From Chitinimonas viridis (GTDB lineage: Bacteria > Pseudomonadota > Gammaproteobacteria > Burkholderiales > Chitinimonadaceae): a stretch of 64,000 nt of DNA. Below are positions 55,449-63,604 of the stretch, piece after piece. The DNA is taken from positions 1,031,143-1,095,142 of the forward strand of contig NZ_JAUFPU010000018.1 of assembly GCF_030409555.1 (NCBI RefSeq), in the 5' to 3' direction. The position numbers and the translations under genes were made by a program. Positions within the stretch are counted from its first letter, which is position 1. Each line of letters begins with the position of its first letter. The notes beneath the pieces are model-generated. The model saw nothing but the letters and a program-made list of their open reading frames with translations, did no database searches and was not told where the DNA came from.

Positions 55449-55931
55449 CTAGCCGCAACCGTTACCGGGCTGCTCGGCAAACATGGCCACCATGCGGCGC
55501 TGCATTTCCTCCGGGCCTACGTCCTCGATGTGGGTGGACAGCATCCACTTGTGGCCGAAGGGGTCGCTCAGGCCGCCGCTGCGGTCGCCCCAGAACTGGT
55601 TTGCCACCGGCATGGTGAGGGTGGCGCCGGCCTCGACGGCCTGTGCGATGGCGGCGTCGACGTCAGGGACGTAGAGCACGATGGTGGTTGCGGTGTTGCC
55701 TATGGTGGTGGGGCTGAGGGCGCCCCATTCGACGGCCTCTTCGCCCATCATGATGGGCGCTTCGCCTATCCTGATCTCGGCGTGCATGATTTTGCCGTCC
55801 GGCCTGGGCATGCGCATCAGCTCGACGGCGCCGAAGGCCTGCTTGTAGAAGTCGATAGCGCGGGCGGTGTCCTGGATGGTGAGGTAGGGTATGCCGCAGG
55901 CGTAGCCGTCGGGTATGGCTTTGACAGTCAT
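55449..55931 (-). CDS. VOC-superfamily protein, PhnB/glyoxalase type
   Basis: The 160-residue protein has two beta-alpha-beta-beta-beta modules: IPYLTIQDTARAIDFYKQAFGA at the start and VLYVPDVDAAIAQAVEAGA in the middle, ending with LSDPFGHKWMLSTHIEDV. This is the PhnB-like branch of the vicinal oxygen chelate superfamily; substrates are unknown. It is convergent with the tRNA-Lys unit and apparently monocistronic. Confidence 0.88.
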   Translation of the reverse strand: MTVKAIPDGYACGIPYLTIQDTARAIDFYKQAFGAVELMRMPRPDGKIMHAEIRIGEAPIMMGEEAVEWGALSPTTIGNTATTIVLYVPDVDAAIAQAVEAGATLTMPVANQFWGDRSGGLSDPFGHKWMLSTHIEDVGPEEMQRRMVAMFAEQPGNGCG

Positions 55932-56133
55932 GGTTTCCTCCTGAATGGGGTTTTTGCCGGGTGATCTTGCAGGCGGTGCTTCTGAAGACTAGTGCATGTT
56001 CTAGACGGTTATGTGACGGCTTGCCCACTTACCTGCAGACAACTGAGCGTTCGCAGGGGGGAGATTGGCCGTGTTGCCGGTAGCCTGATCCAGGCTGCGT
56101 CGTGGCACACTGGCGCAAAGAGAAGGAAACCGC

Positions 56134-57540
56134 ATGCCTCAACCCACCCCTGATCGTATCCACCCCCCGCTGACCTTCCGCCGCAAGGTGGTGCGCAAGG
56201 TGCTGCCTGCGCGGTTTCATGCGCGGGTCGAAGCAGTGTCATGGCGTGATATGGCCTTGGTGATCGGGCCGGTGCTCTTGCTGATGGTGGGCTTGGTGGC
56301 GGGGGCGATCTGGTGGCTGAATCCGGCGCCGCCCAAGACCCTGACCATCAGCACCGGCCCTGAGGGCAGTGCCTTTCACCGGCATGCCATCAAGTACCGC
56401 GATATCCTGGCGCGCGATGGCATCAAGCTGGTGGTGCAGGAATCGGAAGGCTCGCTGGAGAATCTGGCGCGGCTGAGGGCGGGCGGGGCGGATATCGGCT
56501 TTGTGATAGATGGGGTATCGCCCGAGGCGGAGCGGCAGGGGCTGGTGTCGCTGGGTAGCGTGTCGCACCAGCCGGTATTTGTGTTCTATCGGGGCGAGCA
56601 GGTGCTGACCCGGCTGGCTGAGCTGGAGCACAAGAAGATTTCGATAGGCCGGATCGGTAGCGGTGCGCGGGTGCTGGCGACGGCCATGTTCAAGGCCAAT
56701 GGTATCGAGCAGGGCCGCAATGCGCAGTTGCGCGGGCTGGAGGCGGGCGATGCCGTCGATGCGCTGATGGCGGGCGAAATCGATGCGGTGCTGCTGATGG
56801 GGGATTCGGCGCCGCTGGAGATCACCCGCAAGCTGATGCGGGCGCCGGAGGTGAAGCTGATGAGCTTCTCCCAGGCTGATGCGCTGGTCCGCCGCATGGG
56901 GGCGCTGAACAAGCTGGCCCTGCCCATGGGGGCGATCGATATGGCGCGCAATATTCCGCCGGCCGATGTGAGTCTGGTGGCCCCCAATGTGGAGCTGGTG
57001 GCGCACGAGCGCTTGCACCCTGCCCTGTCGGATCTGCTGATCGAGGCGGCGCGGGAGGTACATGGCCGGCGCGGCCTGCTGCAGGAGGCGGGGGAGTTTC
57101 CGGCAGCCAGGGGCAGCGACTTTGCCCTGAGCGAGGATGCCGCCCGCTATTACCAGTACGGCAAGGGGTTTTTCTACCGCCACCTGCCGTTCTGGCTGGC
57201 CAGCCTGCTGGATCGCATCGTGATCATATTGCTGCCGTTGGCGGTGCTGTTGATCCCTGCCCTGCGCCTACTGCCCTGGCTGTACCGCTGGCGCATACAG
57301 GCGCGCATCTACCCCTGGTATGGGGCGCTGATCTCGCTGGAGCGGGGGCTGCGTGACGAGGCGGCGCAGGATACGGCTGCCCTGCTGGCCCGGCTGGATG
57401 AGATAGAGCAGGGGGTGAATGCGCTGAAGGTGCCGCTGGCTTTTCTCGACCAGATTTATGTGTTGCGCGAGCACGTTGCCTTTGTACGGTCTCGATTGGC
57501 ATTCAACGCCACGCAAAAAGCGGGAACCGAGCCGGCTTGA
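56134..57540 (+). CDS. Membrane-anchored TAXI-type solute-binding protein
   Basis: The 468-residue protein has an N-terminal membrane helix (~38-62), a TAXI-family periplasmic binding domain (~68-345, starting LTISTGPEGSAFHRHAIKY) and one or two further hydrophobic segments (~352-378) followed by a charged helical tail. TAXI proteins normally deliver substrates to TRAP permeases, but here the domain is anchored at both ends and no TRAP membrane genes are adjacent, so it may act as a sensor or scaffold. It has a clear ATG after AAGGAAA. A strong hairpin follows. Confidence 0.87.
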   Translation: MPQPTPDRIHPPLTFRRKVVRKVLPARFHARVEAVSWRDMALVIGPVLLLMVGLVAGAIWWLNPAPPKTLTISTGPEGSAFHRHAIKYRDILARDGIKLVVQESEGSLENLARLRAGGADIGFVIDGVSPEAERQGLVSLGSVSHQPVFVFYRGEQVLTRLAELEHKKISIGRIGSGARVLATAMFKANGIEQGRNAQLRGLEAGDAVDALMAGEIDAVLLMGDSAPLEITRKLMRAPEVKLMSFSQADALVRRMGALNKLALPMGAIDMARNIPPADVSLVAPNVELVAHERLHPALSDLLIEAAREVHGRRGLLQEAGEFPAARGSDFALSEDAARYYQYGKGFFYRHLPFWLASLLDRIVIILLPLAVLLIPALRLLPWLYRWRIQARIYPWYGALISLERGLRDEAAQDTAALLARLDEIEQGVNALKVPLAFLDQIYVLREHVAFVRSRLAFNATQKAGTEPA

Positions 57541-57570
57541 TCCGGTCGTCACTGGGGTAGACTTGGGCGG

Positions 57571-57628
57571 CAAGAGCCTGTTCACGGTCTTTTTGCCCCG
57601 GTGCGAAAAGACCGTGAACAGGCTCTTG
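57571..57628. repeat. 23-bp perfect hairpin repeat
   Basis: Arms 57571-57593 and 57606-57628 are exact inverse copies (core gagcctgttcacggtc) around a 12-base GC-rich centre. It lies between the TAXI gene and the antiporter gene and has a degenerate relative at 49919-49974. It may act as a terminator or RNA-stabilising hairpin, or as a small mobile repeat. Confidence 0.85.
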
Positions 57629-57660
57629 GAATTCTTCAATCCTACTTTAGACAGGTGACC

Positions 57661-59379
57661 ATGCCGCATGACATCAATCTGATCACGACGATCGCCGCCG
57701 GCCTGGGGCTGGCCATGATCATGGGCTTTATTGCCTCCCGCCTGCGCATGCCCCCCCTGGTGGGCTATCTGGTGGCTGGCATCATCATTGGCCCATCCAC
57801 CCCTGGCTATGTGGCCGATGTGGCGCTGGCCGGGCAGTTGGCCGAGATAGGCGTGATGCTGTTGATGTTTGGCGTGGGCCTGCATTTCTCCATGGACGAC
57901 CTGCTGGCGGTGAAGCGTATCGCCGTGCCGGGCGCCATCGTGCAGATTGCAGTGGCAACGGCCATGGGCATGGGGGTGGCCATATGGTTATGGGATTGGT
58001 CGCTGGGGGCGGGCCTGGTGTTTGGCCTGGCGCTGTCGGTGGCCAGTACCGTGGTGCTGTTGCGGGCGTTGGAGGCCCGTGGCGTGCTGGACTCGGTCAA
58101 CGGCCAGATTGCCGTGGGCTGGCTGGTGGTGGAAGACCTGATCATGGTGCTGGTGCTGGTGTTGCTGCCACCGATGGCAGGCCTGCTGGGCGGCAAGGTT
58201 GATGAGGCGGCGCAGGGCGCTGCGGCTGCCGGCACCAGTGTCTGGCTCACCATAGGCATTACTCTGGCCAAGGTGGCGGCGTTCATAGGCCTGATGCTGG
58301 TGGTGGGGCGCAAGGTGTTTCCCATGCTGCTGTGGCAGGTGGCACGTACGGGCTCGCGCGAGCTGTTTACCCTGTGCGTGGTGGCAGCGGCGGTTGGGGT
58401 GGCTTATGGCTCGGCCAAGCTGTTTGATGTGTCGTTTGCGCTGGGCGCCTTTTTTGCCGGCATGATGATGCGGGAGTCGGAATACAGCCACCGTGCTGCT
58501 GATGAATCGCTGCCCTTGCGCGATGCGTTCGCCGTGCTGTTCTTTGTGTCGGTGGGCATGCTGTTCGACCCGCAGGTGCTGCTGGACGAGCCACTCAAGG
58601 TATTGGCCGTTGCGGCCATCATCATCGTGGGCAAGACGGTGGCGGCCATGGCGCTGGTGCTGGCTTTCCGCTATCCGCTCAATACCGCCCTGACAGTAGG
58701 CGCCAGCCTGGCGCAGATCGGGGAGTTCTCCTTTATCCTGGCCGGCCTGGGGGTGGCGCTGGGCTTGCTGCCTGTAGAGGGGCAGAGCCTGATACTGGCT
58801 GGCGCCTTGATCTCGATTGCACTGAATTCCGTGGTGTTCTCGGCCATCTCGCCATTGCAGAACTGGCTGCGCAAGCATTCCGAGCTGGCCCGCAAGCTGG
58901 AGGCCCGTACAGATCCGCTGGCCGAGCTGCCGATGAGCACCGACCAGGCCCAGTTGACCGGCCAGGTGGTGCTGGTGGGTTATGGCCGGGTGGGACGACT
59001 TATCGCCCGGGCCTTGCGTGAGCAGGAGATTGCCTATGTGGTGGCCGAACAGAACCGTGAAATCGTGGAACGCTTGCGTGGTCGCGGCGTAGCGGCGGTA
59101 TGTGGCGATGCGGCCGACCCGGCGGTTCTGATACAGGCACATATCCATCGTGCCGGTACGCTGGTGATTGCCACGCCCGATACCTTGAAGGTGCGCAAGA
59201 TGGTGGAGACAGCCCGGACCCTGAACCCTGGGGTGGAGATACTGGTGCGCAGCCACAACGAGGAAGAGGCCGAGCTACTGAGCAAGGAGAACATCGGCAC
59301 GGTGTTCCTGGGCGAGGAGCAACTGGCCCTGGGCATGGCCCGGCATATCCTGGCACGCCATGGCGGCGGCAAGGACTGA
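57661..59379 (+). CDS. CPA2-family cation:proton antiporter (KefB/YbaL type)
   Basis: The 572-residue protein has twelve or so membrane helices in residues 1-395 with the family stretches RMPPLVGYLVAGIIIGP, GVMLLMFGVGLHFS and ALSVASTVVLLRALE, and a cytoplasmic RCK/TrkA-N domain (~415-560) with the dinucleotide motif VVLVGYGRVGRLIARAL. It should exchange K+ or Na+ for H+ under nucleotide control. The order of domains and the short linker fit YbaL more than KefB/KefC, and no KefG/KefF partner is adjacent. AGGTGA precedes the ATG. Confidence 0.92.
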   Translation: MPHDINLITTIAAGLGLAMIMGFIASRLRMPPLVGYLVAGIIIGPSTPGYVADVALAGQLAEIGVMLLMFGVGLHFSMDDLLAVKRIAVPGAIVQIAVATAMGMGVAIWLWDWSLGAGLVFGLALSVASTVVLLRALEARGVLDSVNGQIAVGWLVVEDLIMVLVLVLLPPMAGLLGGKVDEAAQGAAAAGTSVWLTIGITLAKVAAFIGLMLVVGRKVFPMLLWQVARTGSRELFTLCVVAAAVGVAYGSAKLFDVSFALGAFFAGMMMRESEYSHRAADESLPLRDAFAVLFFVSVGMLFDPQVLLDEPLKVLAVAAIIIVGKTVAAMALVLAFRYPLNTALTVGASLAQIGEFSFILAGLGVALGLLPVEGQSLILAGALISIALNSVVFSAISPLQNWLRKHSELARKLEARTDPLAELPMSTDQAQLTGQVVLVGYGRVGRLIARALREQEIAYVVAEQNREIVERLRGRGVAAVCGDAADPAVLIQAHIHRAGTLVIATPDTLKVRKMVETARTLNPGVEILVRSHNEEEAELLSKENIGTVFLGEEQLALGMARHILARHGGGKD

Positions 59380-59398
59380 TGCGCCGCGCAGGTGGGTG

Positions 59399-60370
59399 TC
59401 AGTGCGGGTGGCCGTGATACTGGCGGAACCAATCGACAAAATGCCCTAGCCCTGTGCTGAGCGGGGTCAGCGACTGCGGCCCTATCAGGGCTTGCAGGGC
59501 GCTGGTGTCGGCACAGGTTGCATGGACATCGCCGGCTTGCAGGTCGAGGTAGCGTTTGTGGGCGGTGCGGCCGGTGAGGGTCTCCAGCTGCTGTATGAGT
59601 TGCAGCACAGGTATGGCCTGTTGCTGGCCCAGGTTGAGCAGGCGATGCGGCGCCCCAGGGCCGCTGGGTGCCAGCGGCAGGATGGCCAGCATGGCGTTGA
59701 CGATATCGTCGATATAGCTGAAGTCTCGTTGTGACTGGCCATGGTTGTAGACCGTCAGATCGCGGCCGGCCAGGAGGGCTTCGGTAAACAACCAAGGTGC
59801 CATGTCGGGCCGGCCCCAGGGGCCGTAGATGGTAAACAGGCGCAGGCCGCTGCAGGGCAGGCCATAGAGTTGGGCATAGCTGTAGGCCATGGCTTCGCCG
59901 GCCTTCTTGGTGGCGGCGTAGAAGCTCTGCGGCTGATCGGTACTGGCCTGCTCACTGAACGGCGCCTGGGCGTTGCCATAGACACTGGACGAGCTGGCGT
60001 ACAGCAGATGGCGCACCGGGTGCTGGCGACAGGCCTCCAGCACATTGGCCATGCCGACCAGATTGGATTGCACATAGGCTTGCGGCGCGACCAGCGAGTG
60101 GCGCACGCCAGCCTGGGCGGCCAGGTGGATGACGGCGTCGAACGCTTCGTGCCGGAACAGCGCCAGCAGGGCAGGCGCATCGGCGATATCGCCCCGGACA
60201 AAGCGAAAGCCGGCCTGGGTGTGCAACTGTGCCAGCCGCGCCTGCTTGAGGCTGACCGGGTAGTAGTCATTGAGATTGTCCAGCCCCACCACCTGATGGC
60301 CTGCCTGGCATAAGGCCAGGGCAGTGTGCATGCCGATAAAGCCGGCGGCACCGGTCAGCAGGATTTTCAT
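59399..60370 (-). CDS. NAD-dependent epimerase, UDP-glucuronate 4-epimerase-like
   Basis: The 323-residue short-chain dehydrogenase has the NAD motif TGAAGFIGMH, the long-epimerase-type GLDNLNDYYPVSLKQARL, AAQAGVRHSL, the catalytic SSSSVYG and YAATKKAGE with the Tyr and Lys, and YGPWGRPDMA. These residues are typical of UDP-glucuronate/UDP-galacturonate epimerases. The product would supply a sugar for LPS or capsule. It overlaps the WaaE-type glycosyltransferase upstream by four bases. Confidence 0.9.
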   Translation of the reverse strand: MKILLTGAAGFIGMHTALALCQAGHQVVGLDNLNDYYPVSLKQARLAQLHTQAGFRFVRGDIADAPALLALFRHEAFDAVIHLAAQAGVRHSLVAPQAYVQSNLVGMANVLEACRQHPVRHLLYASSSSVYGNAQAPFSEQASTDQPQSFYAATKKAGEAMAYSYAQLYGLPCSGLRLFTIYGPWGRPDMAPWLFTEALLAGRDLTVYNHGQSQRDFSYIDDIVNAMLAILPLAPSGPGAPHRLLNLGQQQAIPVLQLIQQLETLTGRTAHKRYLDLQAGDVHATCADTSALQALIGPQSLTPLSTGLGHFVDWFRQYHGHPH

Positions 60371-61131
60371 GGCTTGCGCTCATCATGCTGGCGCCAGTGC
60401 TCCATCAGCTTGGCGTATTTGACGAAGGCAAAGAAGCTGCCGATGGCGATATGGGCAAAGCCGGCTGCGCCATCCTGCCAGCCGCGCTTGAGCAGATAAA
60501 AGCGGAGAAAACGCGCCAGTGGGGCCCCGAGCAGCTTGCCCGGCCCGACCCGGCGGCCTTGCTGGAACAGGGCGTGGGCCTGGATATCGGTGTAGCGGTT
60601 CTGTTTTTCCAGATAGCTGGCCAGGCGCTCGGCCGAGTCGTGCAGCAGGTCGCCCCGCAGTTCGCCTGCCCCCTTGGGGCAGAGCACATGCTCATGCACG
60701 GCATGTTCGGTCCAGTTGGCCTGGCGACGGTCGAACAGGCGGATATTCCAATCCGGGTAGCCCTCGCCGTGGCGCAGGTAGCGCCCGAAAAAGCGGTTGC
60801 GGCGGGCGATGCGGTAGGCGCCGTGGCTGGGTTGGGCCAGCGCACTGCGTATGGCGCCGGCCAGCTCCGGTGTCAGGCGCTCATCGGCATCCAGGCACAG
60901 CACCCAGTCATGGCTGGCCAGGCTCACGGCCAGACGCTTTTGCGGGCCAAAGCCGAGAAAATCCTGCCGGGTGACACGGGCACCGTAGCGCTCGGCCAGG
61001 GCCAGGGTGTCGTCGCTGCTGCCCGAGTCCACCACGATGATCTCGTCCACCAGGGCCTGGGCCGAGTCGAGGCAGGGGCCCAACTGGTCGGCGGCATTCT
61101 TGGTAATGAGGACAAGACTGAGTTTTTGCAT
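60367..61131 (-). CDS. Glycosyltransferase family 2, WaaE/KdtX-like
   Basis: The 254-residue GT-A enzyme has LSLVLITKNAADQLGPCLDSA, the acidic VVDSGSSDDTLAL, CLDADERLTPEL and the later ARRNRFFGRYLRHGEGYPDWNIRLFDR that marks WaaE-type LPS core transferases. It likely adds a glucose to heptose I of the inner core. Its stop overlaps the epimerase start. It is divergent from waaC. Confidence 0.9.
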   Translation of the reverse strand: MQKLSLVLITKNAADQLGPCLDSAQALVDEIIVVDSGSSDDTLALAERYGARVTRQDFLGFGPQKRLAVSLASHDWVLCLDADERLTPELAGAIRSALAQPSHGAYRIARRNRFFGRYLRHGEGYPDWNIRLFDRRQANWTEHAVHEHVLCPKGAGELRGDLLHDSAERLASYLEKQNRYTDIQAHALFQQGRRVGPGKLLGAPLARFLRFYLLKRGWQDGAAGFAHIAIGSFFAFVKYAKLMEHWRQHDERKP

Positions 61132-61334
61132 GGCTGCGAATTGACTATGTAGGGGGCGAGGTAGGGAGTGGCGCTGCCAATTCTAGCGCGCCAGCCCGAT
61201 CTGCCACCGCATTCTCGCTTTGTCTGTGTTGTTTTCAGCGGGCTTGGTCTTGCCCGCCCCGCCAAGGAGTGGGAGCAGATGCACCTTGCGCTGTCTTTGT
61301 GGCGGTCGGGGATGGCCGGCAAGGGTCTGCCGCT

Positions 61335-61340
61335 TATAAT
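61335..61340 (+). promoter_or_regulatory. -10 element of waaC, possible leaderless start
   Basis: A consensus TATAAT ends six bases before the waaC ATG (61347), which places the expected transcription start at or next to the start codon. No Shine-Dalgarno lies between. The -35 is not obvious. Confidence 0.55.
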
Positions 61341-61346
61341 CCGTCC

Positions 61347-62306
61347 ATGTCCAAGATACTGCTGATACGGATGTCGTCCATGGGCGACATCATCCACAAC
61401 TTTCCGGCCGTGACCGAGCTGCGCCGGCATTTCCCCGATGCGGTCGTCCACTGGGTGGTGGAGGAGGCTTTTGTTGGCCTGGCGGGTTTGCATCCCGGGG
61501 TGAACCGCATCGTGCCCTTTGCCCTGCGGCGTTGGCGCAAGAAGCTGTGGAACGGCGGCAATCGGGCCGAAATGCGGGCGTTCAGGTCGGCCATTGCCGA
61601 GTCGCATTACGATGTGGCCATAGACAGCCAGGGCCTGCTCAAGAGTGCGCTGGTGGGCAAGCTCAGCGGTGCTGCCTTGGTGGGCTATACCCGCCACACG
61701 GTGCGCGATCCGCTGGCCAGCCTGTTCTACGACCGCCGCTTCGATATACCGGCGGTGCATGTGATAGAGCGCAACCGCATGCTGACAGGCCGGGCGCTGG
61801 GCTATGAGCCCGAAGGCAGGCTGGACTACGGCATTGCGCCGCCGCAGCTGAGCCTGGACTGGCAACCGCAGCAGCCCTATGTGGTCTGCCTGACCGCCAC
61901 CGCCCGCGATGCCAAGCTGTGGGATGAGGCCAACTGGATTGCGCTAGGCGAGTGGCTGCAGGGCCAGGGCCTGCAACTGGTCTTTCCCTGGGGCAGTGAT
62001 GTGGAAAAAGCCCGCTCGCAACGCCTGGCGGCCGCCCTGCCTGGTAGCGTGGTGCCGCCCCGCTTCTCGCTGGTGGAAGGCGCGCGCCTGCTGGCCGATG
62101 CCCGTGCCGCCATCGGTGTGGATACCGGCCTCATGCACTTGGCCGCTGCCGTGGATACCCCCACGGTGGGCATATTCTGCGATTCCGACCCCCACCACGC
62201 GGGTGCCCGTGCCCGTACCTTCTCGCAAAGCCTGGGGGGGGTGCAGCAGCCGCCCGGCGTGGCCGAAGTACAAGCCGTGGTCAGCGCGGCCCTGGCGGCC
62301 CGATGA
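61347..62306 (+). CDS. waaC: LPS heptosyltransferase I
   Basis: The 319-residue GT9 enzyme adds the first heptose to Kdo2-lipid A. It has the WaaC start ILLIRMSSMGDIIHNFPAVTEL, IDSQGLLKSALVGKLSGA, and the donor-binding region VDTGLMHLAAAVDTPTVGIF. The ATG at 61347 gives the family start but lacks a ribosome site. Of about 13 Ile codons, six are ATA. Its stop overlaps the waaA start (ATGA). Confidence 0.95.
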   Translation: MSKILLIRMSSMGDIIHNFPAVTELRRHFPDAVVHWVVEEAFVGLAGLHPGVNRIVPFALRRWRKKLWNGGNRAEMRAFRSAIAESHYDVAIDSQGLLKSALVGKLSGAALVGYTRHTVRDPLASLFYDRRFDIPAVHVIERNRMLTGRALGYEPEGRLDYGIAPPQLSLDWQPQQPYVVCLTATARDAKLWDEANWIALGEWLQGQGLQLVFPWGSDVEKARSQRLAAALPGSVVPPRFSLVEGARLLADARAAIGVDTGLMHLAAAVDTPTVGIFCDSDPHHAGARARTFSQSLGGVQQPPGVAEVQAVVSAALAAR

Positions 62307-63562
62307 GCTGGCTGTGGCGCCTGCTCTACAGCCTGGCCTGGTATTTGGCCCTGCCGCTGGCCTTTGCTTATCTGTGGCGGCGTGGTGCCCGGCAGCCCGA
62401 ATACCGGCGTGACTGGCCTGAGCGGCTGGGGTTTTATCGGCAGACCGTCACTGGCCCTGTCATCTGGCTGCATGCAGTGTCGGTGGGTGAGACACGGGCG
62501 GCACAGGTGCTGGTAAATGCCTTGCGGCTGCGGCATCCCGACCACCGCATCGTGCTGACACAGATGACGCCTACCGGCCGCGATACGGCCCGGCAGTTGT
62601 TTGGCGATAGTGTGACAGTGGCCTACCTGCCCTACGATCTGCCTGGTGCGGTTGGGCGCTTTCTGCGGCATTTCCGGCCCCGCTTCGGCGTGCTGATGGA
62701 AATGGAGCTATGGCCCAATCTGCTGCACGGCAGCGCCGATGCGGGCGTGCCGCTCTATCTGGTCAATGCCAGGCTGTCGGAAAAATCGCTGCGTGGCTAC
62801 CAGCGGGTAAGCGGCCTGGTGGGCCCTGCCCTGACCCGCTTGGCCGGGGTGGCAGCCCAGGGACCACGCGATGCAGAGCGATTGGCCAGCTTGGGGGCGA
62901 AGGCCGTGCAGGTGAGCGGCAATATCAAGTTCGATTTTGAGCTGGATAGCGGCCTGACCGGGCAAGGGCGGCAATGGCGGCAGCATATGGGCGAGCGGCC
63001 GGTCTGGGCTGCCGCCTGTACCCGCGAAGGCGAGGAGGCACTGCTGCTGGATGCACTGGCTCGTCAGCCGCTGCCGGAGGGGGCCTTGCTGGTGCTGGTG
63101 CCGCGCCACCCGCAACGCTTCGACGAAGTGGCCAGCCTGTTGGCGCAGCGCGGCCTGCGCTATCTGCGCCGCAGCCAATGGCAGGGGGATGCCGCCGTGC
63201 CGGCCCAAGTACAGGTTTTGCTGGGCGACAGCCTTGGTGAGCTGGCCGCCTATTACGCGGCCGTCGATCTGGCCTTTGTAGGTGGCAGCCTAGTGGACCT
63301 GGGCAGCCATAGCGTGATTGAGCCCTGCGCCCAGGGCGTGCCCGTGTTGCTGGGGCCATCCAGCTTCAATTTCGCCGATGCGGTGGCCGAGGCTGTGGCC
63401 CTGGGCGCGGCGCAGCAATGTGCCGACGCGGACGCGGTAGTGGCGGGGGTGGCCAGCCTGCTGGCCGCGCCTGCTGCACGCCAGGACATGGCTCAGGCGG
63501 GCCTGGCTTTTGTGGCCAGGCATCGTGGCGCGGTGGCGCGGGTAATGACACTACTGCCCTGA
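62303..63562 (+). CDS. waaA: 3-deoxy-D-manno-octulosonic acid transferase
   Basis: The 419-residue GT30 enzyme attaches Kdo to lipid IVA. It has an N-terminal membrane-binding helix (~1-22), the ERLGFY motif, WLHAVSVGETRAAQVLV, MEMELWPNLL, NARLSEKSLRGYQR and the C-terminal GGSLVDLGSHSVIEPCAQGVPVLLGPS. It is translationally coupled to waaC by an ATGA overlap. Both LPS inner-core steps are thus made in one unit. Confidence 0.97.
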   Translation: MSWLWRLLYSLAWYLALPLAFAYLWRRGARQPEYRRDWPERLGFYRQTVTGPVIWLHAVSVGETRAAQVLVNALRLRHPDHRIVLTQMTPTGRDTARQLFGDSVTVAYLPYDLPGAVGRFLRHFRPRFGVLMEMELWPNLLHGSADAGVPLYLVNARLSEKSLRGYQRVSGLVGPALTRLAGVAAQGPRDAERLASLGAKAVQVSGNIKFDFELDSGLTGQGRQWRQHMGERPVWAAACTREGEEALLLDALARQPLPEGALLVLVPRHPQRFDEVASLLAQRGLRYLRRSQWQGDAAVPAQVQVLLGDSLGELAAYYAAVDLAFVGGSLVDLGSHSVIEPCAQGVPVLLGPSSFNFADAVAEAVALGAAQQCADADAVVAGVASLLAAPAARQDMAQAGLAFVARHRGAVARVMTLLP

Positions 63563-63604
63563 TCCCATTCTGGAGCAGGGATTTTCAGCGTTAACGAGTA
63601 CATC

